64,000 bases of DNA from Salaquimonas pukyongi (GCF_001953055.1 NZ_CP019044.1:1488001-1552000); one strand, 5' to 3'. Shown: positions 44,586 through 54,762, counted from the first letter of the stretch. Notes: generated by a model from the letters alone, not told the origin. Translations and numbers: made by a program.

Positions 44586-45584
44586 TCAGGCGGTTTTTTG
44601 AAGCTGCCGTTCGCGCGCTTTGCGCAGTCTGGCGAAATCCTCGCCGGCATGGTGGGAGGAACGGGTGAGCGGTGAGGATGAAACCATCAGGAAGCCCTTG
44701 GTATAGGCAATCGTCTCGTAGGACTTGAACTCCTGCGGTGTAACGAAGCGCTTTACCGGATGGTGCTTGCGCGATGGTGCCAGATATTGCCCGATGGTGA
44801 TGAAGTCCACCTGCGCGGTGCGCAAGTCGTCCATCAACTGCAACACTTCGTTGCGCTCCTCGCCAAGCCCCACCATGATGCCTGATTTGGTAAAGATTGC
44901 GGGATCGATTTCCTTGACCCGCTCCAGCAGCCGGATCGAGTGAAAATAGCGCCCGCCGGGACGAACGGTCAGATAGTTCGACGGCACGGTTTCCAGATTG
45001 TGGTTGAAGACGTCGGGTTTGGCTGCAACGACGGTTTCCAGCGCGCCTTCCTTGCGCAGAAAATCGGGCGTCAATATCTCGATCGTCGTAGCCGGTGAAG
45101 CGGCCCGGATTGCCCCGATCGTTTCGACAAAATGCTGTGCACCCCCGTCGTCAAGATCGTCCCGGTCGACGCTGGTGATCACCACATGATTAAGGCCGAG
45201 CTTGAGCACCGCCTCGGCGACATTTCGCGGTTCGTCGGGATCAAGCGGGCCGGGCAGTCCCGTGCGCACATTGCAGAAGGCACAGGCCCTGGTGCAGATC
45301 TCGCCCATGATCATCATCGTGGCGTGCTTTTTTGACCAGCACTCGCCAATGTTCGGGCACCCGGCTTCCTCGCAAACGGTCACGAGGTTGTTTTCCTTCA
45401 CGATTTTCCGCGTTTCCTCATAGACCGGCGTGCCGCCGGCCTTGACGCGTATCCAGTCCGGCTTGCGCAGCACGTCATTGTCGGGCCGCTTCGCCTTTTC
45501 TGGGTGGCGCGGCCTGTTTTCGCTGCTCTTGTTCTCACCGGAACCGGGTTCGGTGCGCGGTGCCGTGTCGATCAGGGTTACCAT
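44586..45584 (-). CDS. lipA: lipoyl synthase
   Basis: 332 residues. A radical-SAM enzyme with two Fe-S clusters: the auxiliary cluster Cys motif [12 protein letters not shown] and the SAM motif CTRACAFC, plus the C-terminal RSSHHA serine ligand region ([12 protein letters not shown]). It inserts sulfur into octanoyl groups on PDH and related complexes, which fits its place next to lpdA and pdhABC. Confidence 0.96.
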   Translation of the reverse strand: MVTLIDTAPRTEPGSGENKSSENRPRHPEKAKRPDNDVLRKPDWIRVKAGGTPVYEETRKIVKENNLVTVCEEAGCPNIGECWSKKHATMMIMGEICTRACAFCNVRTGLPGPLDPDEPRNVAEAVLKLGLNHVVITSVDRDDLDDGGAQHFVETIGAIRAASPATTIEILTPDFLRKEGALETVVAAKPDVFNHNLETVPSNYLTVRPGGRYFHSIRLLERVKEIDPAIFTKSGIMVGLGEERNEVLQLMDDLRTAQVDFITIGQYLAPSRKHHPVKRFVTPQEFKSYETIAYTKGFLMVSSSPLTRSSHHAGEDFARLRKARERQLQKTA

Positions 45585-45587
45585 GGC

Positions 45588-46022
45588 TTATTTCTCGCCG
45601 TCCTTCGTATGATAGATGGGGGTATCGCCGCCCTTGCCCGCCTCGTTCTTTCGGGCATCGCTCCTGCCCGGATCATTTGCGGGGATGTTCGTGGTGCCGG
45701 TCGGCCAGTCTCCCGGCTGCGGTTCGCGCATGCGAGGCGCCTTGCCGCTGCGCCCGAACAGCCAAAGGATTGCGATGGCGCCCAGGGTTGCCACCACCAG
45801 ATTGCCGAAAAACCCGTACCATTGAAATCCGGCAAAACCGGCCGCCGTACCACCCACAAACGAACCGGCAATGCCGACCAGGATATTGGTCAGCAGACCG
45901 TGATCGCGGTTCATGACCCGTTCTGCGATCCATCCGGCAAGAAACCCGATCAGCAGCATGCCGAAAAAGCCAACCCCGGCCATGCCCATGATCCCGAATT
46001 CCGGTCCGTATGCATGCATCAT
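45588..46022 (-). CDS. GlsB/YeaQ/YmgE-type membrane protein with hydrophilic tail
   Basis: 144 residues. About three hydrophobic segments with the family-like LIGFLAGWIAERVM, TNILVGIAGSFVGGTAAG and FGNLVVATLGAIAILWLFG, then a ~50-residue polar tail ending TKDGEK. Members of this stress-associated family are small membrane proteins of unknown role; a Pfam name of transglycosylase-associated is misleading. Its stop is 3 bp from the lipA start. Confidence 0.8.
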   Translation of the reverse strand: MMHAYGPEFGIMGMAGVGFFGMLLIGFLAGWIAERVMNRDHGLLTNILVGIAGSFVGGTAAGFAGFQWYGFFGNLVVATLGAIAILWLFGRSGKAPRMREPQPGDWPTGTTNIPANDPGRSDARKNEAGKGGDTPIYHTKDGEK

Positions 46023-46025
46023 GAC

Positions 46026-46355
46026 TTAGTGCGCCTTCTTTTTCTGTCCACTGGCAGTTTCATCCGCCGCCATCGCCTTGTTCTGGTTGGGAGGTTTTCC
46101 GCCGGCCACCAGCTTGAATATCAGTGCCGCCGGCAATCCCAGCACAAGCCCCAGAACCGCGCTCGATGCGACCGAGGCCAGAACCCCGTCCAGCCCCTCG
46201 GCGCTTTCACCATTCGGCCCGAAGGGAATGTGAACGGCCTGCGGGTTGAGCAGGTTCAGCGTTCCCACCAAAAGCCCCAGCAGCGTTATCACCAGAAAAA
46301 TCCAGCCGCCGACCAGCAGCGGCAAGGGCCATCGTGGTTTTTGGGCGGCTGTCAC
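46026..46355 (-). CDS. small membrane protein, unknown family
   Basis: 109 residues with two hydrophobic segments (LPLLVGGWIFLVITLLGLLV and VLASVASSAVLGLVLGLPAAL) joined by a loop, and a lysine-rich C-terminus (ASGQKKKAH). No family recognised. It lies 3 bp from the next gene, in a run of four small membrane-protein genes between lpdA and lipA. Confidence 0.7.
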   Translation of the reverse strand: MTAAQKPRWPLPLLVGGWIFLVITLLGLLVGTLNLLNPQAVHIPFGPNGESAEGLDGVLASVASSAVLGLVLGLPAALIFKLVAGGKPPNQNKAMAADETASGQKKKAH

Positions 46356-46378
46356 GGTTTCAAACCTTCATTGAGCCT

Positions 46379-46627
46379 TCAGGCAATGACCCTGGCAAGG
46401 ATCACCACGATGATGGCGCCGATCGTCGATGTGATGATCTGGTTGGCGATCACGCTGCCGGTCGCAATATTGATGTTCAGGGCATTGAACAAAAAGCCGC
46501 CAACAAACGAGCCGATCACGCCGATGATGACGTAGTAGAACAGCCCGCCGCCGCCTACCACTATGCTTGCCAGCAGGCCGGCGATCGCACCCACTGCCAG
46601 AAAGATCAAAATTGCCTTTGCGTCCAT
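46379..46627 (-). CDS. GlsB/YeaQ/YmgE family membrane protein
   Basis: 82 residues, three hydrophobic segments (AILIFLAVGAIAGLLASIVV, YYVIIGVIGSFVGGFLF, ITSTIGAIIVVILARVIA). It matches the small stress-induced YeaQ/YmgE group. ATG 46627 is supported by AAAGGAGC 6 bases upstream; the frame extends further to 46717 but without support. Confidence 0.85.
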   Translation of the reverse strand: MDAKAILIFLAVGAIAGLLASIVVGGGGLFYYVIIGVIGSFVGGFLFNALNINIATGSVIANQIITSTIGAIIVVILARVIA

Positions 46628-46661
46628 TTGCTTGCTCCTTTGCCGGTTCCGGTGTTTGGGC

Positions 46662-46826
46662 TCAAGACCGCCTGCGCTTTGCCGCATAGCTGCCGCCGAC
46701 AATCCCGCCGGCAACACCGATCATCATGTGAATATAGGGATTACCGCCCAGAACGAAATACATGGCACCGCCGATCAGCAATCCAAGAACCGCCCATACA
46801 ACCACCAGCGCCGGATTATTCGCCAT
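46662..46826 (-). CDS. very small membrane protein (54 aa)
   Basis: Found by reading the minus strand: ATG 46826, TGA at 46662-46664. It begins MANNPALVVVWAVLGLLIGG and continues AMYFVLGGNPYIHMM, IGVAGGIVGGSYAAKRRRS, giving two hydrophobic glycine-rich segments and a basic end. A GGAGAG SD lies 6-8 bases upstream. Function unknown; probably part of the same run of small membrane-protein genes. Confidence 0.7.
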   Translation of the reverse strand: MANNPALVVVWAVLGLLIGGAMYFVLGGNPYIHMMIGVAGGIVGGSYAAKRRRS

Positions 46827-46873
46827 GTTTTCTCTCCACGCATATGTGACTTAAGACCGCCGGACCGGCTGTT

Positions 46874-48319
46874 TTAAGCATTCAGCACCCGGCCATAGGC
46901 ATCCAGTACGCTTTCCTTCATCATTTCAGAAAGCGTTGGATGTGGGAAGATGGTGTGCATCAGTTCTTCTTCGGTGGTCTCAAGCCCCATGGCAACGACA
47001 AACCCCTGGATCAGTTCGGTGACTTCCGCACCGACCATGTGCGCGCCGATAAGTTCGCCGGTCTTCTTGTCGAAGATCGTCTTGATCATGCCCTGATCCT
47101 CGCCAAGCGCAATCGCCTTGCCATTGGCGCCGAATGAAAACCGCCCGACGCGAATGTCCCTGCCCGCTTCCTTGGCCCTTGCTTCCGTCAATCCGACCGA
47201 GGCAACCTGGGGATGGCAGTAGGTGCAGCCGGGAATCTTGTTTTTGTCCATGGCATGAACGCCCGGAACCCCGGCAATCTTCTCAACGCAGACAACGCCT
47301 TCATGCTCGGCCTTGTGTGCCAGCATGGGCGGGCCGGCCACATCGCCGATGGCATAGATGCCGTCCACATTGGTGCGGCAGTAATCGTCGATCACCACAC
47401 AGCCCCGGTCGGTCTTGATGCCAAGGTCTTCAAGACCGAGGTTTTCGATGTTGCCCTGAACGCCGACGGCCGAGATCAGCCGGTCGGCTTCCATTATCTC
47501 GGTTTTTCCGCCCTTCACTTCCACCGTAGCCTTGACGGAGTTGGACCCTTTTTCGACCTTGCTGACCTTGGCGTCGGTATGGATTTTCAAGCCGGCCTTC
47601 TCCAGCTGCTTGCGGGCAAGGGTGGAGATTTCGGCATCTTCAACCGGCATGATGGTGGGCATCAGCTCGATCACCGTCACATCGCAGCCCATGGCATTGT
47701 AGAAAGAGGCAAATTCGATGCCGATGGCGCCCGACCCCATCACCAGCAGCTTCTTCGGCAGTTCCGGCGGCACCATGGCTTCAAAATAGGTCCAGATCAG
47801 CTTGCCGTCCGGTTCGATACCCGGCAGGGCCCGCGGCCTTGCGCCGGTGGCCAGGATGATGTGCTTGGCCGAATACTCTCCCTCCCCCAGCGTCCCCTTG
47901 GGCGCGGGATGCTGCGGTTCCATCGGCTTCTTCGAGGATTTGGAGACCTTGATCTTGCCTTTGCCGGCGAGTTTCGCTTCGCCCCAGATGACGTCGATCT
48001 TGTTCTTTTTCATCAAAAACCCGACACCGCCGTTAAGCCGTGCCGAAACCCCGCGCGAACGCTCCACCACTGCCTTGACATCAGCGGTAACGGTGCCTTC
48101 CAGCTTCAGCCCGTAATTCTTGATATGGTCGGCATAGTGCTTGATTTCCGCCGAGCGCAGCAGGGCCTTTGTCGGGATGCAGCCCCAGTTGAGGCAGATG
48201 CCGCCCAGATGCTCACGCTCGACAATCGCGGTCTTGAACCCCAGTTGTGCCGAGCGGATCGCGGTAACGTATCCGCCCGGTCCCGAACCGATGATGATAA
48301 CGTCGTAACTGTCTGCCAC
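46874..48319 (-). CDS. lpdA: dihydrolipoyl dehydrogenase (E3)
   Basis: 481 residues. FAD-binding YDVIIIGSGPGGYVTAIR, redox-active disulfide GGICLNWGCIPTKALL, NAD domain VMGSGAIGIEFASFYNAMG and the C-terminal His-Glu HPHPTLSEMM. It reoxidises dihydrolipoamide for PDH. GTG 48319 is preferred to ATG 48325: the AAGGAG lies 7 bases before the GTG but only one base before the ATG, and the resulting (M)ADSYDVIIIG N-terminus is family-like. Confidence 0.95.
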   Translation of the reverse strand: MADSYDVIIIGSGPGGYVTAIRSAQLGFKTAIVEREHLGGICLNWGCIPTKALLRSAEIKHYADHIKNYGLKLEGTVTADVKAVVERSRGVSARLNGGVGFLMKKNKIDVIWGEAKLAGKGKIKVSKSSKKPMEPQHPAPKGTLGEGEYSAKHIILATGARPRALPGIEPDGKLIWTYFEAMVPPELPKKLLVMGSGAIGIEFASFYNAMGCDVTVIELMPTIMPVEDAEISTLARKQLEKAGLKIHTDAKVSKVEKGSNSVKATVEVKGGKTEIMEADRLISAVGVQGNIENLGLEDLGIKTDRGCVVIDDYCRTNVDGIYAIGDVAGPPMLAHKAEHEGVVCVEKIAGVPGVHAMDKNKIPGCTYCHPQVASVGLTEARAKEAGRDIRVGRFSFGANGKAIALGEDQGMIKTIFDKKTGELIGAHMVGAEVTELIQGFVVAMGLETTEEELMHTIFPHPTLSEMMKESVLDAYGRVLNA

Positions 48320-48384
48320 TTGCATGCTCCTTTGCTGGGCCGGCTTGCTGCGTCCGGCCAGGTCCGGGATGCAAATGGCCGTGA

Positions 48385-48621
48385 TCAGCCTGCCAGCATC
48401 CCGTACAGTTCATCCTTGAGCCGCATGCGCTGTTTTCGCATTTCTTCCATGTGGAAGTCGTCGGTCGGCTCGATATCGGTTTCGGCCCGGTGGATTGCCC
48501 GGTTTACCTCATGGTATTCGTCGAAAAGCTTCGCGAAATGGGCATTGCCCGTTTTCATTTCGTGAATCTTGCCGGCCTGTTCGGGAAATTCCTCGGCCAG
48601 TTCATGCGGCACGTTTGACAT
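48385..48621 (-). CDS. YdcH/DUF465 family protein
   Basis: 78 residues. DUF465 signature: EEFPEQAGKIHEMKTGNAHF, LFDEYHEVNRAIHRAE, EEMRKQRMRLKDELYGML. Small helical cytoplasmic protein of unknown function, common in proteobacteria. It lies on the same strand upstream of lpdA. Confidence 0.88.
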   Translation of the reverse strand: MSNVPHELAEEFPEQAGKIHEMKTGNAHFAKLFDEYHEVNRAIHRAETDIEPTDDFHMEEMRKQRMRLKDELYGMLAG

Positions 48622-48702
48622 GCAATGTCTCCTTCCAGTGTTGGATAAGACCAGCCTAGTTGCGCCGACTTGTTCCTCCTTGATTCATGTCAATCATATC
48701 AG

Positions 48703-49311
48703 TCACTTCGCTGCCAAATCAGCGGACATTAAAAGCCAGTTCCGGTCACCGTCATTCGTTTTTCCGGCAAATGGCAGGCTGCCGCGTATTGCAAAGCCAC
48801 GGCTCCTGTAAAGCCGCACGGCCGGCGCATTGTCGCTTTCGACCACCAGCGAAGCCTGGCGGTATTTGCCGCCTTTCCCGCGGGCAAGACACGCATCGAG
48901 CAACATGCCCGCAATGCCCCTGCCGCGCGCTGCCGGATAAACGCCCAAGGCGTCGACGAACCAGTCGCCAACGGCCCGGGCGAACAGTTCAAAAACCGGA
49001 ACAAAGGCCGGAAAGGTACTCTTGAAGTCGTCAACAGCATCCTCGCCTTTTTCCGCTTCATAGCCCGTGCAGCCACCGATGATCCTGCCGTCCTCTTCTG
49101 CCACCAGCGCATTCGGCCATCCGAACACGGCATGGTCATCGGCAAAACGCTCCCGGGCAAAGCTCAGGGGATCTTCCGCTTCGCCCCGGCCAACAGCCTG
49201 CTGCCAAAAGGCCAGCGACAACCCGTGGCTTGCCATGTTGTCAATGATGGCAAGATCGGCCGCATCGCGCCGCACTGCCGGGCGGATGGTGATTGCGTCT
49301 GCCGCCATCAT
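48703..49311 (-). CDS. GNAT family N-acetyltransferase
   Basis: 202 residues. GNAT fold with DALGVYPAARGRGIAGMLLDACL (acetyl-CoA loop R/Q-x-x-G-x-G/A) and SLVVESDNAPAVRLYRSRGF, ending in ADLAAK. Substrate unknown. Sits between pdhC and lpdA, where Rhizobiales often carry unrelated small genes. Confidence 0.88.
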   Translation of the reverse strand: MMAADAITIRPAVRRDAADLAIIDNMASHGLSLAFWQQAVGRGEAEDPLSFARERFADDHAVFGWPNALVAEEDGRIIGGCTGYEAEKGEDAVDDFKSTFPAFVPVFELFARAVGDWFVDALGVYPAARGRGIAGMLLDACLARGKGGKYRQASLVVESDNAPAVRLYRSRGFAIRGSLPFAGKTNDGDRNWLLMSADLAAK

Positions 49312-49359
49312 CGCCTATCAACATATTGTGACGTTGGGTAATCAAAGCGAAAAACCGGT

Positions 49360-49650
49360 ATGGAAGCGTTGCTGTCTCTCATATCCTTCTCCAACATCCT
49401 GGAACTGCCCCTTCTGGTCATGGTTCCAGGATTGCTGCTCATCCTTCTGTTCCTTGCACGCGGTGTAAGGGCGTTTTTGACCCTCAGGATCATCCGCGCC
49501 TTCACCAGTCTTGTCCTGGCCTTCGTCGTGACCGTCATCCTTTCGCAGGCAGGCGATGCCATCGTGCAACTGCTGGGGCTGGAAAACGAGCCCGGCCAGC
49601 AGTCGTCCATCACACCAGCATTCCCATCGGATTTTCGATATAGGACTTGA
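49360..49650 (+). CDS. possible small membrane protein overlapping pdhC
   Basis: 96 residues with two strong hydrophobic segments ([20 protein letters not shown] and [22 protein letters not shown]). It overlaps the convergent pdhC stop by 41 bp. The composition and membrane pattern look real, but there is no clear SD and no recognised family, so it stays uncertain. Confidence 0.5.
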   Translation: MEALLSLISFSNILELPLLVMVPGLLLILLFLARGVRAFLTLRIIRAFTSLVLAFVVTVILSQAGDAIVQLLGLENEPGQQSSITPAFPSDFRYRT

Positions 49651-50968
49651 AGGCGGCCAATAGTTGCGCCCCCAGTGCACCATCAACGCAGCGATGGTCG
49701 GTCGACAGCGTTGCCGTCATCATGGTGGCAACCTGAACGCTGCCATCCCTGACGACCGGGCGCTGTTCGCCCGCACCCACCGCCAGAATGGTGGCATGGG
49801 GCGGATTGACCACCGCCGAGAAGTCCTTGACCCCCATCATCCCCATGTTGGAGACGGCCGTCGTGCCGCCCTGATATTCTTCCGGCTTCAGCTTTCTTTC
49901 CCTGGCTCTTGCGCCCATGTCCTTCATCTCGTTGGAAATTGCCGAAAGCGTCTTCAGTTCCGCCTTGCGCACAATCGGCGTGATCAGCCCGCCGGGAATG
50001 GAGACCGCAACGCCCACATCGGCATGCTTGTGCAGCACCATGTTTTCGTCGGTCCAGGAAACATTGGCCTCCGGCACGTCGCGCAGCGCCAATGCCAGCG
50101 CCTTGATGATCATGTCGTTGACCGACAGCTTGTAAGCCGGCTTTTCGTTCACCACCGGCGCTGCCTTGTTCAACTCGCCGCGCAGTTTCAGCAGCCCGTC
50201 CAGTTCGCAGTCCACCGAAACGTAAAAATGCGGGATGGTCTGCTTGGCTTCGGTCAGACGTTTGGCGATGGTCTTGCGCATGTTGTCGTGCTTGACCAGT
50301 TCATACGAACCTTCTTCGAAGAGCTGCAGTACCTGATCGCTGGACATGACAGGCGCCGCCGCTGCCCTGGGTGCGTCACCTGCTGCACCGGCGCTGCTTG
50401 CTGCTGCCTTGCCGGTTCCGTCCGCTATGGCAGCTTCCACATCGCGCTTGACCACCCTTCCATGGGGCCCGGAGCCGGATATCGCTGCAATGTCGAGGCC
50501 AGCTTCCCCGGCAATGCGCCTTGCCAGGGGAGAGGAAAACACCCTGTTCCCGTCCTGCCTGGCAGGTGCGCCAGCAGGCGCGGGGCTGGAGGGTGCCGGC
50601 GCAGGTGACGCAGCTTCAGCCTGCGCAGGAGCCGGCTTTTCCTCAGCCGGTTTTTCTTCCTTCTTGTCTGCAGATGGCGCAGGAGCAGTTTCGCCAGCCC
50701 CCTTGGCGGCCTCCGCCACATCCTCGCCTTCCTCGGCAAGAACGGCGATCACGGCATTGACCTTGACGTTCTCGGTGCCCGCATCGACCAGGATTTTGGC
50801 GACCGTTCCCTCATCGACCGCCTCGACCTCCATCGTTGCCTTGTCGGTTTCAATCTCGGCGATCACGTCGCCGGCGGAAACGCTGTCGCCCTCCTTGACC
50901 AGCCACTTGGCAAGATTGCCTTCCTCCATCGTTGGCGAAAGCGCAGGCATGGTGATGTTGATCGGCAT
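49610..50968 (-). CDS. pdhC: dihydrolipoamide acetyltransferase, E2 of pyruvate dehydrogenase
   Basis: 452 residues. An N-terminal lipoyl domain (lipoyl Lys in [13 protein letters not shown]), Ala/Pro linker, E3-binding domain ([20 protein letters not shown]), linker, and catalytic domain with the HxxxDG motif [13 protein letters not shown] 50968 starts [17 protein letters not shown] with GGGAGA upstream. The lipoyl domain is almost identical to that of pdhB, including synonymous positions. Confidence 0.95.
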   Translation of the reverse strand: MPINITMPALSPTMEEGNLAKWLVKEGDSVSAGDVIAEIETDKATMEVEAVDEGTVAKILVDAGTENVKVNAVIAVLAEEGEDVAEAAKGAGETAPAPSADKKEEKPAEEKPAPAQAEAASPAPAPSSPAPAGAPARQDGNRVFSSPLARRIAGEAGLDIAAISGSGPHGRVVKRDVEAAIADGTGKAAASSAGAAGDAPRAAAAPVMSSDQVLQLFEEGSYELVKHDNMRKTIAKRLTEAKQTIPHFYVSVDCELDGLLKLRGELNKAAPVVNEKPAYKLSVNDMIIKALALALRDVPEANVSWTDENMVLHKHADVGVAVSIPGGLITPIVRKAELKTLSAISNEMKDMGARARERKLKPEEYQGGTTAVSNMGMMGVKDFSAVVNPPHATILAVGAGEQRPVVRDGSVQVATMMTATLSTDHRCVDGALGAQLLAAFKSYIENPMGMLV

Positions 50969-50981
50969 CGTATGGTCTCCC

Positions 50982-51281
50982 TCACACGGGTAGTGTGTCG
51001 TCGTCGATTGGCGCATCGTCGAGATAGCGCCCATCGGACATGATGTGTTTTCTGGTGATCAGCACCCGTCCGTCATCGGCAGGCACAATCTCGGCAAGGC
51101 GTGTCAGGCGGCGGGTTTCCTCAATGGCCTTGATGACGGCCTCATCGGGTTCAAGCGCAACGTCATACAGCGCTTCCAGCCCGTCCTTCGTCACGGCGAC
51201 CGTCAGGTTGCGGCCGTCCATCAGGACACATTCCGAAAGCCGGTCATACCGCGCGGACTTGATGTTGAGGCGCTGCACCAT
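50982..51281 (-). CDS. DUF5076 domain-containing protein
   Basis: 99 residues ([22 protein letters not shown] ... [20 protein letters not shown]). It matches the DUF5076 family that sits between pdhB and pdhC in Rhizobiales; its role is unknown. It starts directly at the pdhB stop (TAGATG) and ends 13 bp before pdhC, so it is co-translated within the PDH operon. Confidence 0.88.
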   Translation of the reverse strand: MVQRLNIKSARYDRLSECVLMDGRNLTVAVTKDGLEALYDVALEPDEAVIKAIEETRRLTRLAEIVPADDGRVLITRKHIMSDGRYLDDAPIDDDTLPV

Positions 51282-52721
51282 CTATCGATAGCTCACCGCC
51301 TTGACCGCCGCGACCACCTCGTCGACATTCGGCAGCGCCAGTTTTTCAAGATTGGCTGCATAGGGCATCGGAACATCCTTGCCGCAGATCGTCGTCACCG
51401 GCGCATCGAGATAGTCGAAGGCACGCTGCATCACCTGCGAGGCGATGTGATCGCCGACCGAAGATTGCGGGAAGCCTTCTTCCACCGTGACCAGCCTTCC
51501 GGTCTTCTGCACCGAGGCAAGAACGGTATCAAGGTCCATCGGGCGGATGGTCCGCAGATCGATCACCTCGCAATCAACGCCTTCTTCGGCAAGTTTTTCC
51601 GCCGCCTGCACCGCATAGGTCATGCCGATGCCGAAGGAGACGATGGTTGCGTCCTTGCCTTCGCGGTGAATGCGGGCCCTGCCGATGGGCAGCACGAAAT
51701 CATCCAGCTTCGGCACTTCGAAGGATTGCCCGTAGAGGATTTCGTTTTCCAGGAAAATGACCGGGTTCGGATCGCGGATTGCAGCTTTCAGCAGGCCCTT
51801 TGCATCGGCTGCGGTGTAGGGCTGGATAACCTTCAGCCCCGGCACATTGCTGTACCACGCCGCATAATCGTGCGAGTGCTGGGCTCCGACACGGGCAGCC
51901 GCCCCGTTGGGGCCGCGGAACACCATGGGCGCACCCATTTGGCCGCCGGACATGTAAAGCGTCTTGGCGGCCGAGTTGATGATCTGGTCGATCGCCTGCA
52001 TGGCGAAGTTGAAGGTCATGAATTCAACGATCGGCTTCAGCCCGGCCATTGCAGCGCCAACGCCGATACCGGCAAAGCCGTGCTCGGTGATCGGGGTGTC
52101 GATGACGCGTCTGGCGCCGAATTCGTCAAGCAGCCCCTGGGTGATCTTGTAGGCGCCCTGATACTCGGCGACTTCCTCACCCATGATGAAGACATCCTCA
52201 TCGCGGCGCATTTCCTCTGCCATGGCCGTATTGAGCGCTTCGCGCACGGTCATGGAGACCATTTCGGTGCCCTCGGGAATGTCGGGATCGGCAGGAACGG
52301 GCCGGATCGCCGCAGCCGGTACACCGCTATCTGTCGAGGCAGCCGTGGCTGGAGACTCTGCAGGCTTTTCGGCGGGCTTTTCCTCCACTGCGGCTGCGGG
52401 CGCCGCGCTACCTCCGCCAGCACCATTGCCATCAGCCCCGCCACCATCAGCCCCCTTGGCCGCCTGTTCCACATCCTCGCCTTCCTCGGCCAGGATTGCG
52501 ATCAACTCGTTGACCTTGACGTTTTCGGTGCCGGCTTCCACCAGGATTTTGGCGACCGTTCCCTCATCGACCGCCTCAACCTCCATGGTTGCCTTGTCGG
52601 TCTCGATCTCTGCAATCACGTCTCCGGCGGAAACGCTGTCGCCCTCCTTGACCAGCCATTTGGCAAGATTGCCCTCCTCCATCGTCGGGGAAAGCGCGGG
52701 CATGAGAATTTCTATCGGCAT
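51282..52721 (-). CDS. pdhB: pyruvate dehydrogenase E1 beta with N-terminal lipoyl domain
   Basis: 479 residues. Residues 1-80 form a lipoyl domain ([13 protein letters not shown]), followed by an Ala/Glu linker and the transketolase-like core ([55 protein letters not shown]). An E1-beta lipoyl domain is known in alphaproteobacteria, where it adds a second carrier. It starts 12 bp after pdhA. Confidence 0.95.
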   Translation of the reverse strand: MPIEILMPALSPTMEEGNLAKWLVKEGDSVSAGDVIAEIETDKATMEVEAVDEGTVAKILVEAGTENVKVNELIAILAEEGEDVEQAAKGADGGGADGNGAGGGSAAPAAAVEEKPAEKPAESPATAASTDSGVPAAAIRPVPADPDIPEGTEMVSMTVREALNTAMAEEMRRDEDVFIMGEEVAEYQGAYKITQGLLDEFGARRVIDTPITEHGFAGIGVGAAMAGLKPIVEFMTFNFAMQAIDQIINSAAKTLYMSGGQMGAPMVFRGPNGAAARVGAQHSHDYAAWYSNVPGLKVIQPYTAADAKGLLKAAIRDPNPVIFLENEILYGQSFEVPKLDDFVLPIGRARIHREGKDATIVSFGIGMTYAVQAAEKLAEEGVDCEVIDLRTIRPMDLDTVLASVQKTGRLVTVEEGFPQSSVGDHIASQVMQRAFDYLDAPVTTICGKDVPMPYAANLEKLALPNVDEVVAAVKAVSYR

Positions 52722-52733
52722 TGCGCGTCTCCC

Positions 52734-53792
52734 TTACAAAGTGATGCCGGTATAGAGCTCGGACTCGTCCGGCTGCGGATCGTTCTGGGCAAATTCAGCT
52801 GCCTTGGCGACGATTTCCCGGATTTCCTTGTCGACGGCCTTCAGATCGTCCTCCGTGGCCTGCTTTGCCTCGATCAGCCGCATCTTGACCTGTTCGATCG
52901 GGTCATGTTCGGCGCGCATTTTCTGGACCTCGTCCTTGGTGCGGTATTTTGCCGGGTCCGACATGGAATGGCCGCGATAACGATAGGTCTGCATGTCCAG
53001 AATGATCGGCCCCTCGCCCGCCCGGCACCATGCCGCCGCGATGTCGGCTGCCGCCTTTACCGCGCGCACATCCATGCCGTCCACCTGCATGCCGGGAATG
53101 TTGAAAGACGCCCCGCGCTGGGAAAAATCCGTCTGGGCAGACGCCCGGCTGACCGAGGTGCCCATGGCATAGCGGTTGTTTTCGATGACGTAGATGACCG
53201 GCAAATCCCACAGTTCGGCCATGTTGAAGCTTTCATAGACCTGGCCCTGATTGGCCGCCCCGTCGCCGAAATAGGTGACGGAAACATTGCCGTTTTCGCG
53301 GTACTTGTTGGCGAAGGCCAGGCCCGTGCCGAGGGGAACCTGCGCCCCGACGATCCCGTGCCCGCCATAAAAGTTCTTCTCCTTGGAGAACATGTGCATC
53401 GAGCCGCCCTTGCCCTTGGAATAGCCGCCCTGGCGCCCGGTCAACTCGGCCATGACACCAGCCGGATCCATGCCGCAGGCCAGCATGTGACCATGGTCGC
53501 GGTAGCTGGTGATGACCTGATCGCCGTCCGTGAGCGCCATCTGCACGCCGGTCACAACAGCTTCCTGGCCGATATAAAGATGGCAGAAGCCACCGATATG
53601 GCCCATGCCGTACAACTGCCCCGCCTTTTCTTCAAAGCGCCGGATAAGCAGCATTTCGCGGTAAGCGGCCAGGTCCTGATCCTTGGAGAATTTCTCCGGT
53701 TTCGGCGCAACCATCTTGGTCGGCGAATCCTTGGTGGTGGGGGTCTGCTTGAGTTTCGGCGCTTTTGTCGCCCGTGCCGGTCTGGCAGCCAT
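52734..53792 (-). CDS. pdhA: pyruvate dehydrogenase E1 alpha
   Basis: 352 residues. TPP motif GDGAANQGQVYESFNMAELW ... IENN, phosphorylation-loop-like YRYRGHSMSDPAKYRT, and the N-terminal YREMLLIRRFEEKAGQLYGMG. ATG 53792 has GGGAGA 6 bases upstream; the frame extension to 54026 is not family-like. It heads the pdhA-pdhB-DUF5076-pdhC operon. Confidence 0.95.
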   Translation of the reverse strand: MAARPARATKAPKLKQTPTTKDSPTKMVAPKPEKFSKDQDLAAYREMLLIRRFEEKAGQLYGMGHIGGFCHLYIGQEAVVTGVQMALTDGDQVITSYRDHGHMLACGMDPAGVMAELTGRQGGYSKGKGGSMHMFSKEKNFYGGHGIVGAQVPLGTGLAFANKYRENGNVSVTYFGDGAANQGQVYESFNMAELWDLPVIYVIENNRYAMGTSVSRASAQTDFSQRGASFNIPGMQVDGMDVRAVKAAADIAAAWCRAGEGPIILDMQTYRYRGHSMSDPAKYRTKDEVQKMRAEHDPIEQVKMRLIEAKQATEDDLKAVDKEIREIVAKAAEFAQNDPQPDESELYTGITL

Positions 53793-54273
53793 CTTGTTCT
53801 CCCGATCCGAACCAGCAGACCGGGCAGCAAACTGCCGCGTTGGCGGCAAGAAGCTGTCCGTAGCCTGATGGCCAAACGCACAATGTTCAGGAAGGCCCGC
53901 CGGCTTGCCAATGCCTGGCGCCGGGCACCTCCCCGTCTCACGCTTCCCGTCCTGATAGCCCCGGCCGGAAAACCGTTGCCGATCAATGTTGATCGGCCAG
54001 GCCATGGCCCAGGGCCGCAACCCCAAACATATTCAATCAACTTGCACCAACAATCAACCACCGTTTTTGCCGGTTGGAAATTATACTAACTGACTATTTT
54101 TGTTGATTATTTTAGTTATTAACTGAAAACAGGTTAATTATGGAATGGGTTGAGTATTGCGGATTTCATGCCCCGGTCACGGAGTGCCCGGAAAGCCTGC
54201 CGGAGCACGCCAAACGAGATAGAATGACACACGGCCCGTGAAGAGAATGCAGCGGAACGGAAAGGTATGGAAA
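53793..54273. other. pdhA upstream region with an AT-rich stretch
   Basis: About 480 bp between ftsB and pdhA without a supportable gene. The part from about 54080 to 54145 is strongly A+T rich (for example TTGATTATTTTAGTTATTAA) in an otherwise G+C-rich region. It probably contains the pdhA operon promoter; no clear operator was identified. Confidence 0.5.
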
Positions 54274-54582
54274 TCAGTAAAAGATGATGAGTTCGTCGTC
54301 GCCGACATAGCCAAGTTGACTGCGGGCGACCTCATCAAGGGCATCGCGTTCAAGCGTGCCGACTGTCAGCTGAGTGACACGGTTGCGCAGCCGGCTGCGT
54401 TCATCGCGCAACTCCTCCAACTGGCGTTCGAGCCGCTTCGCCTCCTGACGCATTTCTTCCTTGGTGTAGATGGAATAGCGCCCGGTCTGGGCATGGTAGG
54501 CAAAGTAAAAAAGCAGGGAGAGGCAAAGGCCCGGAACAATCAGGCCATTTATCCGGCTTTTGCGCTTCTGACGCGTCGACAT
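54274..54582 (-). CDS. ftsB: septum formation initiator family protein (FtsB/DivIC)
   Basis: 102 residues. Basic N-terminus, one transmembrane segment (GLIVPGLCLSLLFYFAYHA), then a coiled coil (KEEMRQEAKRLERQLEELRD) and the conserved end LDEVARSQLGYVGDDELIIFY. FtsB links FtsL/FtsQ in the divisome. ATG 54582 follows GGGAAA. Its position upstream of pdhA is typical of Rhizobiales, but the usual eno neighbour is absent. Confidence 0.9.
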   Translation of the reverse strand: MSTRQKRKSRINGLIVPGLCLSLLFYFAYHAQTGRYSIYTKEEMRQEAKRLERQLEELRDERSRLRNRVTQLTVGTLERDALDEVARSQLGYVGDDELIIFY

Positions 54583-54762
54583 GAACTGATTTCCCGAATA
54601 CGCTGGGAGTAATGAAACCGCAGACAGCCTATGCAAGCAGGCTTAAGGAAGGGTTTATTGTCGCAGCGGCGTCCAATTGGCGCGCGTGCCATCAGATTGG
54701 CGGAATGTCGGATTTGGATCAAAATTACCTAAATCGTTACCTTTTGGGCGCAGAGTAAGTTT

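Noticed and set aside
51045-54089. 1014-residue plus-strand open frame opposite pdhB/pdhA
   Set aside because: It is the antisense of well-supported PDH genes; long antisense frames are expected in G+C-rich DNA.
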